Below, piece by piece: positions 45,600 to 56,900 of a stretch of DNA of 64,000 nt (positions are counted from its first letter, which is position 1; every line of letters starts with the position of its first letter). The notes beneath the pieces were generated by a model that saw only the letters and a list, made by a program, of their open reading frames with translations, searched no databases and was not told the DNA's origin. The stretch covers positions 712,495-776,494 of the forward strand of contig WELA01010214.1 of NCBI GenBank assembly GCA_009602735.1, written 5' to 3'. This DNA comes from Mesotaenium endlicherianum (lineage: Eukaryota > Streptophyta > Zygnematophyceae > Zygnematales > Mesotaeniaceae). Made by a program: the position numbers and the translations under genes.

Positions 45600-47222
45600 A
45601 ATGAGAGGGTCCTAGACTAGAGACACTGGCCTATACGTGGGGCAGAACCAATCCCCTTCAAGTACGTGAGCGAAAGGGGGAGATAAACAGGCCAAATGCC
45701 ACCGTGAGTTGCATCAATCGCAAAGCAACATTGAAGCACGGCGTTGGATAGAACTGTAAGCCTGACAAGGGTGGTTGGCAGGAACTGTGGCATGCAAGGG
45801 ATCAACTTTGTTACAAATATTAGGTCAATGACACGGTGCGCAATTTTTCATTACTCTCACGTAGTGTACGCCCATCAAATCCTTCAAGGGTGAGCACTCC
45901 ATTAGGATTGACTGTACGCACACGCAGAATAACTGGTCCTGCCCATACATCTAGGGTATCGTGCATCTCTCGCTGCAAATAAACGAAGTCACCTACTTCA
46001 AACTTGACTAGACGAGGCTTGTAAACCCCACTACGCAAGCGGGCATATTGTAAAGTATTGCCATACTGAGCAGTGAGCAAGTTATCTATAGCAACAGGCA
46101 TGTGTTTATATGAAAAAGCGCAGCACAATCGTGCAAGTGGGTCATGAGAACATTAGGGTCATCAAGGAAGAGAGGAACAGTGACACGACGACAAATGGCT
46201 GAGGGCAGGAGGGGTTAACCTTTGTACAAGAGAAAGTGGGGAGAGTAGGTCCGCAAGGATGCCTGGTTACTAAAAATATATCCCATAGCTAGCCAGGTAA
46301 TCTGTACGTTCCAGTCGGACTCGTCTCGCGTATTTATGAAGACCTCTTTTACTGTTCGTACTATATGTTTGGCCAAAGCATCTTCCTGTGGGTGGTCACG
46401 TGAGGTGGTATGGTGGTCTATGAAAAAACAATCCAAGAGCTCGCTCATCTCACCCTGAAACTCGGACCCGCGATTGGTGAGAACCTCTCCACAAGCCCCG
46501 TAGCAACACAAGACTCGTTCAGTGAACGCGCGAGCAATGTATGCATCGGACTCATCGGAGATGCTGATTGACTTAGTGAGGTGCTCAATCATGACCAAGA
46601 CGTAGCGCTTACCACGTTTAGAAAGAGGCAAGGATCTGGCGAGATCAAGCGACCATTGGTAAAACAGACCTCAAATGGGGAGGGGGGTAAGGACATAAGG
46701 GAGAGCGTTGAAAGCGTTCTTGACTTGAAAGAACTTGCAAGAATGTAGCAGATCTGTGACTTGTTGAACCATACCATCCCACCAAAACTCAATTTGCAAG
46801 AGACTACTAGAACGCTTGATACCAAAATGACCAGACTCCTCGTGGATTTTACAAATGAGGAAGTGACATTGGGCAGGAGGAGGAACGACTCTCGCGTGAT
46901 GAGGGAATATACGTAACAGGACCCCATCATGCCAGTGGTAACGGACATATTGGTGCAAAACTTGATCACGTTTTTGATGCGAGAGCGAAACGGACCAGGT
47001 TTGCGTGGGCAAACATTCATGTGCAGGTGGATCAAACCAAATGTCTAGGAAGGTGCGTATATCATTAGGGTGAAGGGTGAGAACGTGTGCAAAAGGGGTG
47101 GTTGGGATTAACCCCAGGTAATAGGATGTGTGTCATGCAGGTAGGATTTGTTCTTGTTGGTTGAAGCAAAACGAGCCCCTGTAAGATGAACATTAGAGGG
47201 ATCTGGGTTACGACTCTGTGTA
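45600..47222 (-). pseudogene. Element 4 integrase, GPY/F-like linker and PHD finger remnant
   Basis: The zinc-binding part (47012-46671, HFGIKR ... CKFF) and core (46631-46215) match element 2 integrase; LTNRGSEFQ shows the second catalytic Asp changed to Asn. The linker at 46128-45820 leads to a PHD finger (about 45790-45640) with a TGA between the Cys pairs but otherwise intact WHLAC and DWFC. Upstream, the frame jumps near 47222 from SRNPDPS, the end of RNase H, to the gag-protease linker, marking an internal deletion. Confidence 0.75.
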
Positions 47223-47418
47223 CGACGTGGGCACCCTCCATTGAGTCACTAGTCTGTTCCTCTGACACGCAATGTGCTGCATCGGGTGGACGAGAGAACC
47301 AGGTAGGGTAGGGAGGTGGCGGACGACGAACGGGGAGGGGATGCAACCCAACATAATGAGCTGGATCCGGCTGAGAACCCACCCGGCAGTGAACATCCTG
47401 GAGACTCGCTTGCATGGC
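47223..47418 (-). pseudogene. Element 4 gag-protease linker remnant
   Basis: It encodes ASLQDVHCRVGSQPDPAHYVG, matching the region near 35160-35100 of element 2. It is bounded on the right by solo LTR-X (duplicated ATGGC at 47414-47418) and on the left by the deletion junction. Confidence 0.65.
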
Positions 47419-48358
47419 TGTAACGATCTGAGCTATTTTAGGCGTATTCGGGACGTTTTCCCAATTACCTAAAATACGTTACGCTATTTATCAATATATT
47501 ATTTGATGATTGATTGCATCTTGATGAGTTATTCGCCACACACATGTGCCCACTAATCCCTGGTCGATTAGCAAAACGACCAAAATGCTATTGCAAAAAG
47601 CGTCGTAAAGTAATTCATCTACTTCGCAATAGTACAGCACAATTGTTGGTGAAGTTACTTTGAATAAGTATGAGGTAATAACCTAATCAATTACGGATTG
47701 AATGGTTTAGGATTGTCATTATTTCAGATACTGCACAGTCACTGATTTCAGATTAATGACGAGTCGTTAAATCGAACGAAGTCGTTAAAACTCAAATTAA
47801 ACGATTATGCAAAGTTACTTTGCATCCATGCGGTTTCGAACCCGTGACCCTTCGTTTGAGATGATCACACCTAACCGATTTGCGAAGTAGTTATTACGAC
47901 TACTTGGTCATGACGGAAGCATGTGCGCACGACGAATGGTCACGTCTATCAAAAAACATTGAAGACATGACCGCGATTAGTCACGTCTACTTCAAAAGAA
48001 GCTTAGACATGACTACGAACAATCACATCCATTCAAAGGACGCGACTACGCCTATTTGGCGCGAAACGATTTGTTACGATTCGTCGCGATTCGTTGAAAG
48101 TCTCGAAACTGCCATACGGCATGATTTCATGCATTCAGTCAAATGGGTCACATCCATTTGACTGTTTTCGTTGAATGACCGGTGCCCTAGGTGGTGACTC
48201 GAAGCACTCAAGTGCCTCACATTGAACGGGTATAAATACCTGCGAGAGTCATTGTGAGTGCAACTCTCACAAGCACTAATTCTATAATTTTGCACGTTTT
48301 CTTTCTGAACAGCTTAGAGAAGATTCTCACGATTCTCTCGAGAGCTAAAATCGTTACA
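47419..48358 (+). mobile_element. Solo LTR-X (unrelated LTR family)
   Basis: It is 940 bases, starts TGTAACGAT and ends ATCGTTACA (9-base inverted ends), and is flanked by a perfect 5-base duplication ATGGC (47414-47418 and 48359-48363). A TATA box (GGTATAAATACC) at about 48228 supports plus orientation. It has no coding capacity and no similarity to the other repeats here. AT-rich composition and 5-base TSD fit an LTR of another family; which one cannot be said. Confidence 0.85.
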
Positions 48359-48363
48359 ATGGC

Positions 48364-50513
48364 AGCCAACTGCTGACGCATGAAAAACTCTTGAAAGGTC
48401 GGGCTGACTGGACCAGCACTGGCTTGGTATGTGGATGCGGGCGCCTGGTACGGAGCTGCTGAAACCACCCCTTGTGGTCCAACCCCAAACTGTCCAGGGA
48501 CGAACGCGGCCAGTGGGGACAAAAACGACACAGCAGACGGGTACCCAAGTGACCCAGTTGGTTGGGACGGACCTGGGGATGAGTGAACTGCAGAAACAGG
48601 ATACGAGGTTGAGCTGCATAGTATAAAGGTACCAAAGGTGGGAACGCGAGGTTGGGAGGACCAGGTGGTAACGGACCCTTGCGTGGCCAAAACACCCACC
48701 CAGTTGAAACCTTCTGCGCATGCAGTAGCAATCTTGCACCACGTGACGGCGCTAGCTGGTGGCAGTGATTGCACAAAGGCACGACGCATTTAGGCGCAAC
48801 GGCAGGGCCAGCACCCATGACACTCTAAGATGCTGTTAGTACCTGCATTGCGTGAGCTCCCACTACACCTCCCTTTGTAACAATCCACCGCGTGGCTGGA
48901 TGCGGCGCGTGTGATCGGATGTGTTGGTTTGAACAATTGGCGCGCAATCAAAGTACCTCGAGTTACCTTTTCGTTCGTATCGCTACATTGTATCGGAGCG
49001 CGAACGTACACAACCGTGTCCAGGAGACGAGGGTTCAAATCCCGCGGGGTGTGGAACTCGTCGATGGTACGATCGTACGGCGATCTTTGGATTGTACAAA
49101 GAAAGGACTCTGTCTTGAAACAACATCCCTCGTGCCGCTGGGGTTTGAGTGCCCGGCACGTGCACACTTGTTGGTGGGAGGAGTGTAACAATCTGCCGCC
49201 TGGCCAGATGCGACGCGTGCGACACGTCGCGGATGCGACCGGAAGTGTCGATTTGAATTGTATAAGTACAATTGGCGCGCAATCAAAGTACCTTGAGTTA
49301 CCTTTTTGTTTGTATCGCTACACCCTTACTGACCTTACGCTCAGCCTGTGATGCAACTTGTACGACTTCTATCTGTTCAGCATACAAGCACACTTGATAA
49401 ACACTATGCTTAAGGTCTTGAAAGCGAGTTGATGGACAAGAGCGGCACAAAGAGAAGGAGTGGCAAAGAAAGCACATAATAAACTTGACGCAAGCGGCTG
49501 AGACATCCACACGCATGCCAGTGTCTTCTCGCAGCTGCTGAAATTGCTCATAAGCCATGTTAGGCGTCTCGCGAGGCGAACGCACGAAATCTCGTATCTC
49601 ATCCTGACGAACCCTCAAGTTAGTAGAAAATCTCTTGCAAAACATCTAAATGAGCGCATCGATACAATCTAGCACAACACCGGGAATGGGACCATGCAAA
49701 GGCACGATGATACCCAACATTGCTTGCTGTTGACGACGCAAAACGGCTCGACGCTCGTGTGTGGTGGTCCTCAATACGCGCAACGATCACCTCTAGTGGA
49801 GTGGCGTATGCCGGCAGTGCGAGCTCGACTGGACGGGGACCTACGGGTTCTCTTGCGTCCCCACCCATCAATGCCAGCTCCCTTCTCCCACTTGCCACCT
49901 GTACCCAATTGTGCCCTAGGGCATCGTGTACCTGTTGAGCTGCAACAAGTGCCACAGCAGCAGCCGCAGCAGCAGCAGCAGCTGCTGTTGCTCTTGGGTC
50001 TGTGGGATCGTGTGCAGGAAGAGGATCTACCAAATGTGCTGGTGCGGCCCCCCCTATCCCTACATTCTCCCTGCCAACTGCAAGGACGACTAACGACGCG
50101 AGTAGCACGTGTGGAACCTCGAGGATAGTGAAAATGATGTCATGCCGAAAGTGCTGGTAAAGCAGAAGAGCCTCCCCACTCAAATGCGCATGCATAGGAT
50201 CAAATGTTGATTACGAGAGTCTATGGTTACGTGCGCGCAACACAGGCATAGAAGCATCAACCTTAGAATACAACGCAGTTGAAGACATGCCATCCGAGTG
50301 GCCGGTGTGGGTCTGGTGAGCCGTTGACGTGTTGGCCATAGTGGAGGCCAATTCTATCCCAAACGCCCCCTCTCCCTTGAAGATATCTACTACTGGTATG
50401 CACTCAGTAGGTCCATAGGATAGGCTTGATTCAACAAGGTGTGATGCAGGCTGTTCAGGCCGCAGTATTGGCAAAAGGGGAACGAGCAAACTAGGCAACA
50501 CTACCGGCTGCAA
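48364..50513 (-). pseudogene. Element 4 Gag, split by TRIM-1
   Basis: Matches to element 2 Gag are AHQTHTGHSDGMSS and VLRARNHRLS (50513-50211), an Ala-rich stretch (about 49960-50010), MFCKRFSTNLRVRQDEIRDF with SPRETPNMAYE (about 49645-49550), and a knuckle-like LCNHCHQ near 48770. TRIM-1 (48876-49322) interrupts it between CCCTT duplications. Several frame changes and an amber stop are present. Confidence 0.75.
48876..49322 (+). mobile_element. TRIM-1: complete miniature LTR element
   Basis: Left LTR 48876-48987 (112 bases) and right LTR 49184-49322 (139 bases), both TGTAACA ... CTACA; the left has lost about 27 bases. A primer-binding-site-like TTGTATCGGAGCG follows the left LTR, and a purine tract (GGTGGGAGGAG) precedes the right LTR. 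Perfect 5-base TSD CCCTT (48871-48875 and 49323-49327). The internal region is about 196 bases, with no protein. TRIMs need enzymes from autonomous elements; the partner is unknown. Confidence 0.9.
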
Positions 50514-51049
50514 AGGACTTGGGTCCGACCCCTCCTGGCTGCTACCATTGTCAGATCGTACAGGCTCATTGCTCAGATTAGACAGGGGTAACTCCTCCTG
50601 GTCCCCTTACTGGTATGCAAGATCGCTCTGTGTGCGTCCCAGGGCATGAAGCAACCTGAACGGGCAAGAAAGAGGAAAAAAGTCACCTGGTAGAAGCAAT
50701 AGCAGCTACTCTATTGTCGTGCGTCACCCGCTATCAGACCAACAACGGGTAACAACAGCTATTATCTGCAAAATGACAAATACTGTTGTGCTTCTTGACT
50801 CTCGTACTCTATTGTCAATCTGAGACCTTGTAGCACTAACCAATCACAGCAGAGGTAACCAACAGCAGTATTCTGACAGCTCCTATCAAATCCGTCTACA
50901 CTATTGTAATGCCTAGGCGCTCACTACTAACGCGTCTATATGTGACTTCTTGTACTACCACTGAAAGAGACTTCTTGTACTACCACTGAAAGAGAACTCC
51001 TAGAGTTGGAGATCTATGAAGAACTCCGCGAGGGGTCCCATCTGTTCTT

Positions 51050-51700
51050 GGCTAGTAACTCGGCTATGAAAGAAGCCGGAGGTTAGCTTTTGTATGTGAA
51101 GGCCCGAGTAGGGTAAGACCGTCTAGACTAAGTCGCCAGAGATAGTATGGTGGGCGTGGTAGAAATCAAGAGTGATAGGTAAGTTATGGCCAAATTAGGA
51201 TGCAACAAATCCATGACTTCAAAGGTATGTCGAGGTTGTGCAATACATGCTACGTACTAGCAAAGAGTCATAGGCAATGGTGCACAACAACACGAACGAC
51301 CATGGAATCGAGCAAAGGAGGTAGCACTCTAAGAGTGAAATTGAACATACAAAAGCTAACATCGGAATGATGTTAGCGAGCTGCATAAGTAGCGTGCCCA
51401 CGCCAAGCTAAGCCCAATCCGACCTACACTTAAAACAAGAGAGGAATATCCAACGGGTCTATGCGTCATCGCGTCACTTAGTCACTAGTGAAGCATGGTA
51501 ATGAAAGACCACTAAAGGCCACTAAGATCCACGGGTACCTAAGGGTACGGACACGTGCGACGACCCACTCCCACACATTCCCTACCCTCCCTAACCCCTA
51601 GCAATTCTGTATGCATACCCGGCTCAATTGTTTATCCTCCCATCATCCCAGATCGTTATCCACCTAAGGCATCATCGTGGCCATTCATCTAGCATACTAC
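51050..51700 (-). repeat. Element 4 left terminal repeat (A1), diverged
   Basis: Blocks match family B A repeats: GTTAGCGAGCTGCATAAGTA near 51372 corresponds to 37444, and ACCCTCCCTAACCCCTAGCA near 51583 corresponds to about 37647. Divergence is much greater than between the A repeats of element 2, consistent with element 4 being the oldest layer. The ends cannot be fixed. Confidence 0.6.
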
Positions 51701-51949
51701 AAGGAGGCGTTACTAGGCAGTATGCTAATTTCGCTTAAGGGGGTCACTGGCTGTCAAAGAATATGTCAGCAAGCTGACCTAAGTTGACTTCAGCCTGCTG
51801 CACTTGGCTGAGTCATAATACTGAATGTTAACTAAAGCTCAGCAGATTGAACTTATCTATAAAGACTGAATGAATATGTCTAATAATATACTGATTTTTT
51901 ACCAAAAGAATCTGCCAAAGGTCGACCGAAAGGATCAGCCTTTGAATAA

Positions 51950-53210
51950 AAGCAATAGTTAGTAATTCACTCTACTGACTGTTTGGATGCTAGAGGTTGT
52001 GAGCCATCGCTAAATGCCCATCCAAAAAGTGTTATGGGTCCTGCTAAATTTGATTCAATATGCATGCGTGACAATCAGATTGAGGTGACCATCACTATTG
52101 TAAATTCGCAGAGAGTGCACATTTTGGATGGTCTTGCTCCACTTGATGTCCAACATTTCTTTGCTAAGGTAGGAAAACGATGCAAATATTAGGAAGAGTC
52201 AATCCCTCCTATTCTACTGCCTTGCATGATTGCAGGTAGGAAGGTAAGGGCGTTCCTAGACGGAGGAGCGTGTCACACACATTTATCCATGAGGACTTAC
52301 TTCAGCGACTAAGGCTGCCTACTGTTACTCAAGAATAAAAGAACATTTCTTGGAGATGCCTCATGTATCCGGGAGGACTTATAACCAAGCCTATTGAGGT
52401 TCAGTAATGCAACACTAACTGAAAAGTTGACATTTGAGGTACTCAACTTTGTCTTTTACAATCTTGTGCTAGGAAGATCCTGGTTGAATAGTCATGAGGC
52501 TGAAGAGTGTTAGAGCAGAGGTACAGTTGAAATGAGAAAAGCTAGTGATGGGCACACTAACTTGACACCCACAAGTGCTTTTCCTCGTCTTGTATGGATG
52601 GCATACGAAAAAAAGGAACAGGACTTTTAGGAGGATGCAATGTGCTAATTGCACTGAAATTTGTCAAAATTGGAACCACAAGGAAGATGTAATGTGCAGT
52701 CTATTGCTCAATGAGGTGCCAATTCAATCTGAAGAGGAAACTGAGAAAAAGGTAAGCCCTCCAAAGCACCCCACTGCTGCAAAGAAAATTGTTCAATTTG
52801 CTGATGTTTTTGACATGCCCCTGGACTTCCACCTAAAAGAAATTTAGATCACAAGCTTGTTTTTGGAAGTCAGCCACCGTGGCAGTGCACTTATGGATTG
52901 TTTCATGTGGAGAAGGATAAATAAAAAATACAGATAAAGGAGTTAGAGGAAAGTGGTTACATGTTTCCAAGTAAGTCACCTTATGGCGCACCCATTAAAT
53001 TGTTAAGAAAAGGATGCCAGTATGCAGATGTGTGTTCTTACAGAGCACTCAACGAAAAGGCTTTTAAAAAGTATGCTGGACCGTATATTTGACCATTGTC
53101 ACGACGTGCTCCGTCATTCCAATGTTTCTTTTTTTCGAGAAATTATGCAAGTCCACATGGGGCCTCGTCCAATGCATCTTGGCTCTTACTATGTTCTTAG
53201 GTGATACCAA
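51950..53210 (+). pseudogene. Element 5: decayed Ty3/gypsy protease-RT fragment
   Basis: A retropepsin active site (AFLDGGACHT, about 52250) is followed by LVLGRSWLNS (about 52465) and the start of RT (PSKSPYGAPIKLL and YRALNEKAFKKY, about 52970-53070). Many stops and frame changes interrupt it. No methyltransferase lies between protease and RT, and no LTR was recognised. It differs in sequence from families A and B. Confidence 0.65.
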
Positions 53211-53985
53211 GAATTATATGCTTCTAGTGAAACTTATCATGTGGATTCAAGTGCCCTTACATAGTATCTATCCTTCAAGTGCATATTATCTGCCATCTCA
53301 ACGTGGTTCGCGGCGAAGATGTAGGTTCCCACGCTTTAACTTGTCGGGTGGCGTGCGCTGAGAGGTGTACTTAATTGCACATGTTCCTGGCATGCTTAGT
53401 GAAAGCCTTCCATACGTGTTAAGCTGCGACCCGGTAAGAGTGATACGACAACTCTCAGCAGTTATGGTACAATTATCGAGCATGGGCCAGCATGGGCTAT
53501 GCTCCTCCTATCAGCTCAAATTGGCTTGAAAAGCTTGTCAGTGGTGGATGATGGCCTCGCAGATGGCAATGCGATCGTGAAATAAGATGGTGCTCTCATA
53601 ATCGCTGGCATTTCGCTCCATTGCCAATTTGAAGGTATACTCTTCAAAATAGCTACATGATCTGCAGTCCTGGAAGTTAGGAGTGGGCGCTATCCTCATA
53701 TGCCTAGACTAAGATGAGAGCTAGCTATAGAAATACATCACAGCTCACACCCTACTTGGTTTTTCTTCATCATGGCCATTCTTTGGTAACATCGACATTG
53801 TAGGTGATGGCGAGCTGGGGGATTTGCTTGTCAGATGACAGCCTTGCTGGTCATTTCACCCAAGGAGAATTGAGGAGTCACAAAGCGCAGGTGATCTGAC
53901 GTCACGAGCTCACTTTGTATGCAGTTTTACACTGCTCATTGACGACGGGATTCACATGTTTTTCTTGTACTGACTAGAGCACGTC
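53211..53985. other. Fimbrin upstream region
   Basis: No gene recognised. It probably contains the fimbrin promoter and possibly an upstream exon, since the encoded N terminus is about 25 residues shorter than in land plants. No unambiguous exon could be defined. Confidence 0.5.
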
Positions 53986-56900
53986 ATGATGCAGTTTGAT
54001 ACTCTTCACTCAAGTCCTGAACCATTCATAACCCACAATGATTTGAAGAACAATTATGTAAAGCTTGGCTTCGAGAAACCGCTCACTGATGAAGACGTGG
54101 TCAAGATTATGGAGGACCATGACACAACAAAAACTAGAAGACTTAGTTTTGAAGGCTTTCTAAGGGTGAGCTCATGACGAGATGCGTCCTCATTTCTCCT
54201 TCCAAGCTGTGGAGTATACAGGTCGAGTACATTCGCAATCTGCATGCTGAAGCAAATTGTAAGAAAGAGGAAGCATGTGATTTCTCTAGAGCATCCAATA
54301 AGTGCTGGAACCAACTGCAGCCACTAGCACGAGCTGGAGGGCCTCTAGAAAGTTGTTGCGTATATTCTCCAGTTTTGATGCCCATAGTAAACAGATCCTT
54401 GTCCCTATCTACTGTCAAAAAAAACAAACTAAATTACAAGTTTGTTCTTCTTGCAGTTGCAACTGGATCTTGACAAAAGCAACTCATATTTTAGTCCTAT
54501 GCTCAGCCCCCGACCCTCTGCCACAAAACGAGAGTTTGTAAGAACTCCGTCCAGCATTTCAAGGCACACCATCAACGAGTCTGAGAAGAAAGCCTATGTT
54601 GATCATATAAATGCGTGCCTTGAAGATGATGTTCATTTGATGAGGCAAATTCCTATCGATCCCCTGTCAAGTGATTTCTTCGACATCGTCAAAGAAGGCG
54701 TGTTGTTGTGGTAAGAGCCCTTGCCCACTCTTGACTTGTGCAGTTTTTGTAATAGACATCAAAGTGCCTATTAGTTGGACCTTAGCAACTTTGCCAGGAT
54801 GTATAGACATAGCTCGACTAATAAGATGGAAGCAATTTGTAACTCGCAATACAATGGCTTCCGGACCAGGTGTCCTAGGTGAGGGAAGCTATGAGGTGCT
54901 CAGCTTTGCATGCAGGAAGTATGCAGGACAATGATCACCAGGAAGGTTCCTCTGTCGAGGTCCTTTTTATGGCTACTTTGTCTACAGGGACTCTAAAAAA
55001 CTGTTGAATTAGAGTTTGTGTTTTTCTTGTTGCAGTAAGCTCATAAATGTAGCTGTTCCCAACACAATTGATATACGAGCTATTAACACAAAGGAGAAGC
55101 TGAACCCCTGGGAAAGAATAGAGAATCATCGTCTGTGCCTAAATTCGGCTCAAGCAATTGGCTGCTCTGTCGTCAACATTGGCACACAGGACCTCTCCGA
55201 TGGCAAGGTATGCAGCAACGGAGTGTGACTGTCAAAGCATGCTTTACCATCCTTTTCTCAAGAGTACTTGGTATGTATCTCCTACGCACATGATGTGGTC
55301 AGGTGCAATCCTTTTCAGATATTTGAAATATGTGGCAGCTAATACACTTGTTTCTTAACTGGCGGCAGGCACACCTTGTTCTTGGGCTTGTGGCTCAGAT
55401 TGTTAAGGTACGTCCTCTAGCAGATCCTACGTTCTCTTATCCTCTGTGGAGATACTTGTCATTTTCGACTGCAGTATCCAGTGGGGTGTTCATAAGTTGT
55501 GTTTTTGTTGCATTTAATACTGGGTGACTGCAATTTGTTATGCTCTACAGGTTCAGCTCCTGTCGAAGGTCAATGTGAAGGCTTCCCCGGAACTTGCAGA
55601 GCTTATGTACGACAAAGAGGTACCATTTTGCGGCCGTGCCTTCTTTACTCCAGCCAAGTGGAACGCGTCATCAGCCGTGTGCGGCTGCGGCAGCTTTGCA
55701 TGTTGCCCATGGATATATTTTCATATGTGTTTGCAAATGTGCTAGGCTCTCTAAGAAGTGCTGGAAGTCAGACTCTTCAATACTCTTTTGAATGTTTGTT
55801 TGGTTTCCCTCTCACTACGGAGATTTTGCATTTCTTTTTTTTGTTATTGCTTTTGGCAGGAATTTGAAGAATTGTTGAAGTTGTCGTCAGAAGATATGCT
55901 GTTGCGCTGGATTAATCACCACCTTAAGAAGGCTGGGGTGAACCGGGTCGTCAAGAACTTTACCCAAGATCTCAAGGTAATGCTGCTGCCTTTCTACTGC
56001 ACTTTAGGCGCTTTTTCTGTTGGTTGCTTCCTCTGTAGTTCTCCAAACCTCCCATCTTTCCTGATAATTTTGTGCACCCTTCGTACGCTGTGCCGCTTTC
56101 GTGCATGCCTTCAGCATCGTGTAACTTTCAGCGCACTTTTGTGTTCTGCTGAACATAAGACGAGTTAATTTCAAAAGTGTGCAATTTAATGTATGTGACC
56201 CGTATCTATTGGCAAGTCAGTGACTTAGCAACATGTTTGATACCTTGGGGGAGGGTACAGGATGGTGAGGTGTACACGCACCTCTTACATCATCTTGCAC
56301 CTGAAAGCTGCAGCTTGTCCCCACTTGAAGCTGCTCCTGGCATCGAGCGCGCTAAGCAGGTGCTCCTGCAAGCTGAGCACCTGGGATGCTGGAAGTACTT
56401 GCAGCCGAAAGATATACTGGAGGGATCCCCCAATCTCAACCTGGCCTTTGTGGCAAATCTCTTCCAGACAAGGTGCAGAGGCCATCCTTTTTGTAGTAAT
56501 CCCTGTCTTCTTCAATGATCTTGTTTGAGCCACTCCAGTTGAGGAAGAATGCTTCTTGAAAAAGGCGTTTGTGGGCTTTACCTCTGGACGTGGGCATGCC
56601 TGCAAAGAGACATACTAGTTGCCAGACACTATCTTGCCAGACACTATCTTTGAACTTAGAGCATCCAATGGTCATGCTATGGCCCCACGGATTGAGGGAA
56701 CTGAAGTTTGGGTGCATGTTAGCAAGGGCACGTTGTACGCCACTTGAGCCTGCATGCTGCTGCGTGTATCCGGCATGCGGCTCAGTACCCAGCACGTTTC
56801 CTCATCCTTATGTGACAATATTGTGGCGGAGGTGCTTCTGGTCAGCCTCTGCATGCTGATGCGTCTCTTCTTAACAACGCTGCTCTCAGAGGTGAGGGAC

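Larger units (their letters stand above)
27419..51700 (-). mobile_element. Element 4: family B Ty3/gypsy retrotransposon, host of most nested insertions
   Basis: An old minus-strand element recovered in pieces. Right to left: A1 repeat (about 51050-51700), 5' leader, gag (50513 down to 48364, split by TRIM-1), gag-protease linker (47418-47223, preceded by solo LTR-X), integrase and PHD finger (47222 to about 45600), 3' leader (split by a solo family B LTR at 38713-45481), purine tract (38393-38406), and T segment (38392-38288 plus 27580-27419, split by TRIM-2 and element 2). Protease, methyltransferase, RT and RNase H are deleted: sequence jumps from the gag-protease linker to the end of RNase H near 47222. 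Removing the insertions gives a collinear match to element 2. The outer right boundary is approximate. Confidence 0.75.

Noticed and set aside
47820-47885. tRNA-like sequence (minus-strand GGGTTCGAAACC)
   Set aside because: The T stem does not pair fully and no acceptor stem closes; it lies inside solo LTR-X and at best is a tRNA-derived remnant.
53089-53361. Separate small gene upstream of fimbrin
   Set aside because: It overlaps the decayed RT fragment of element 5 and has no own signature.
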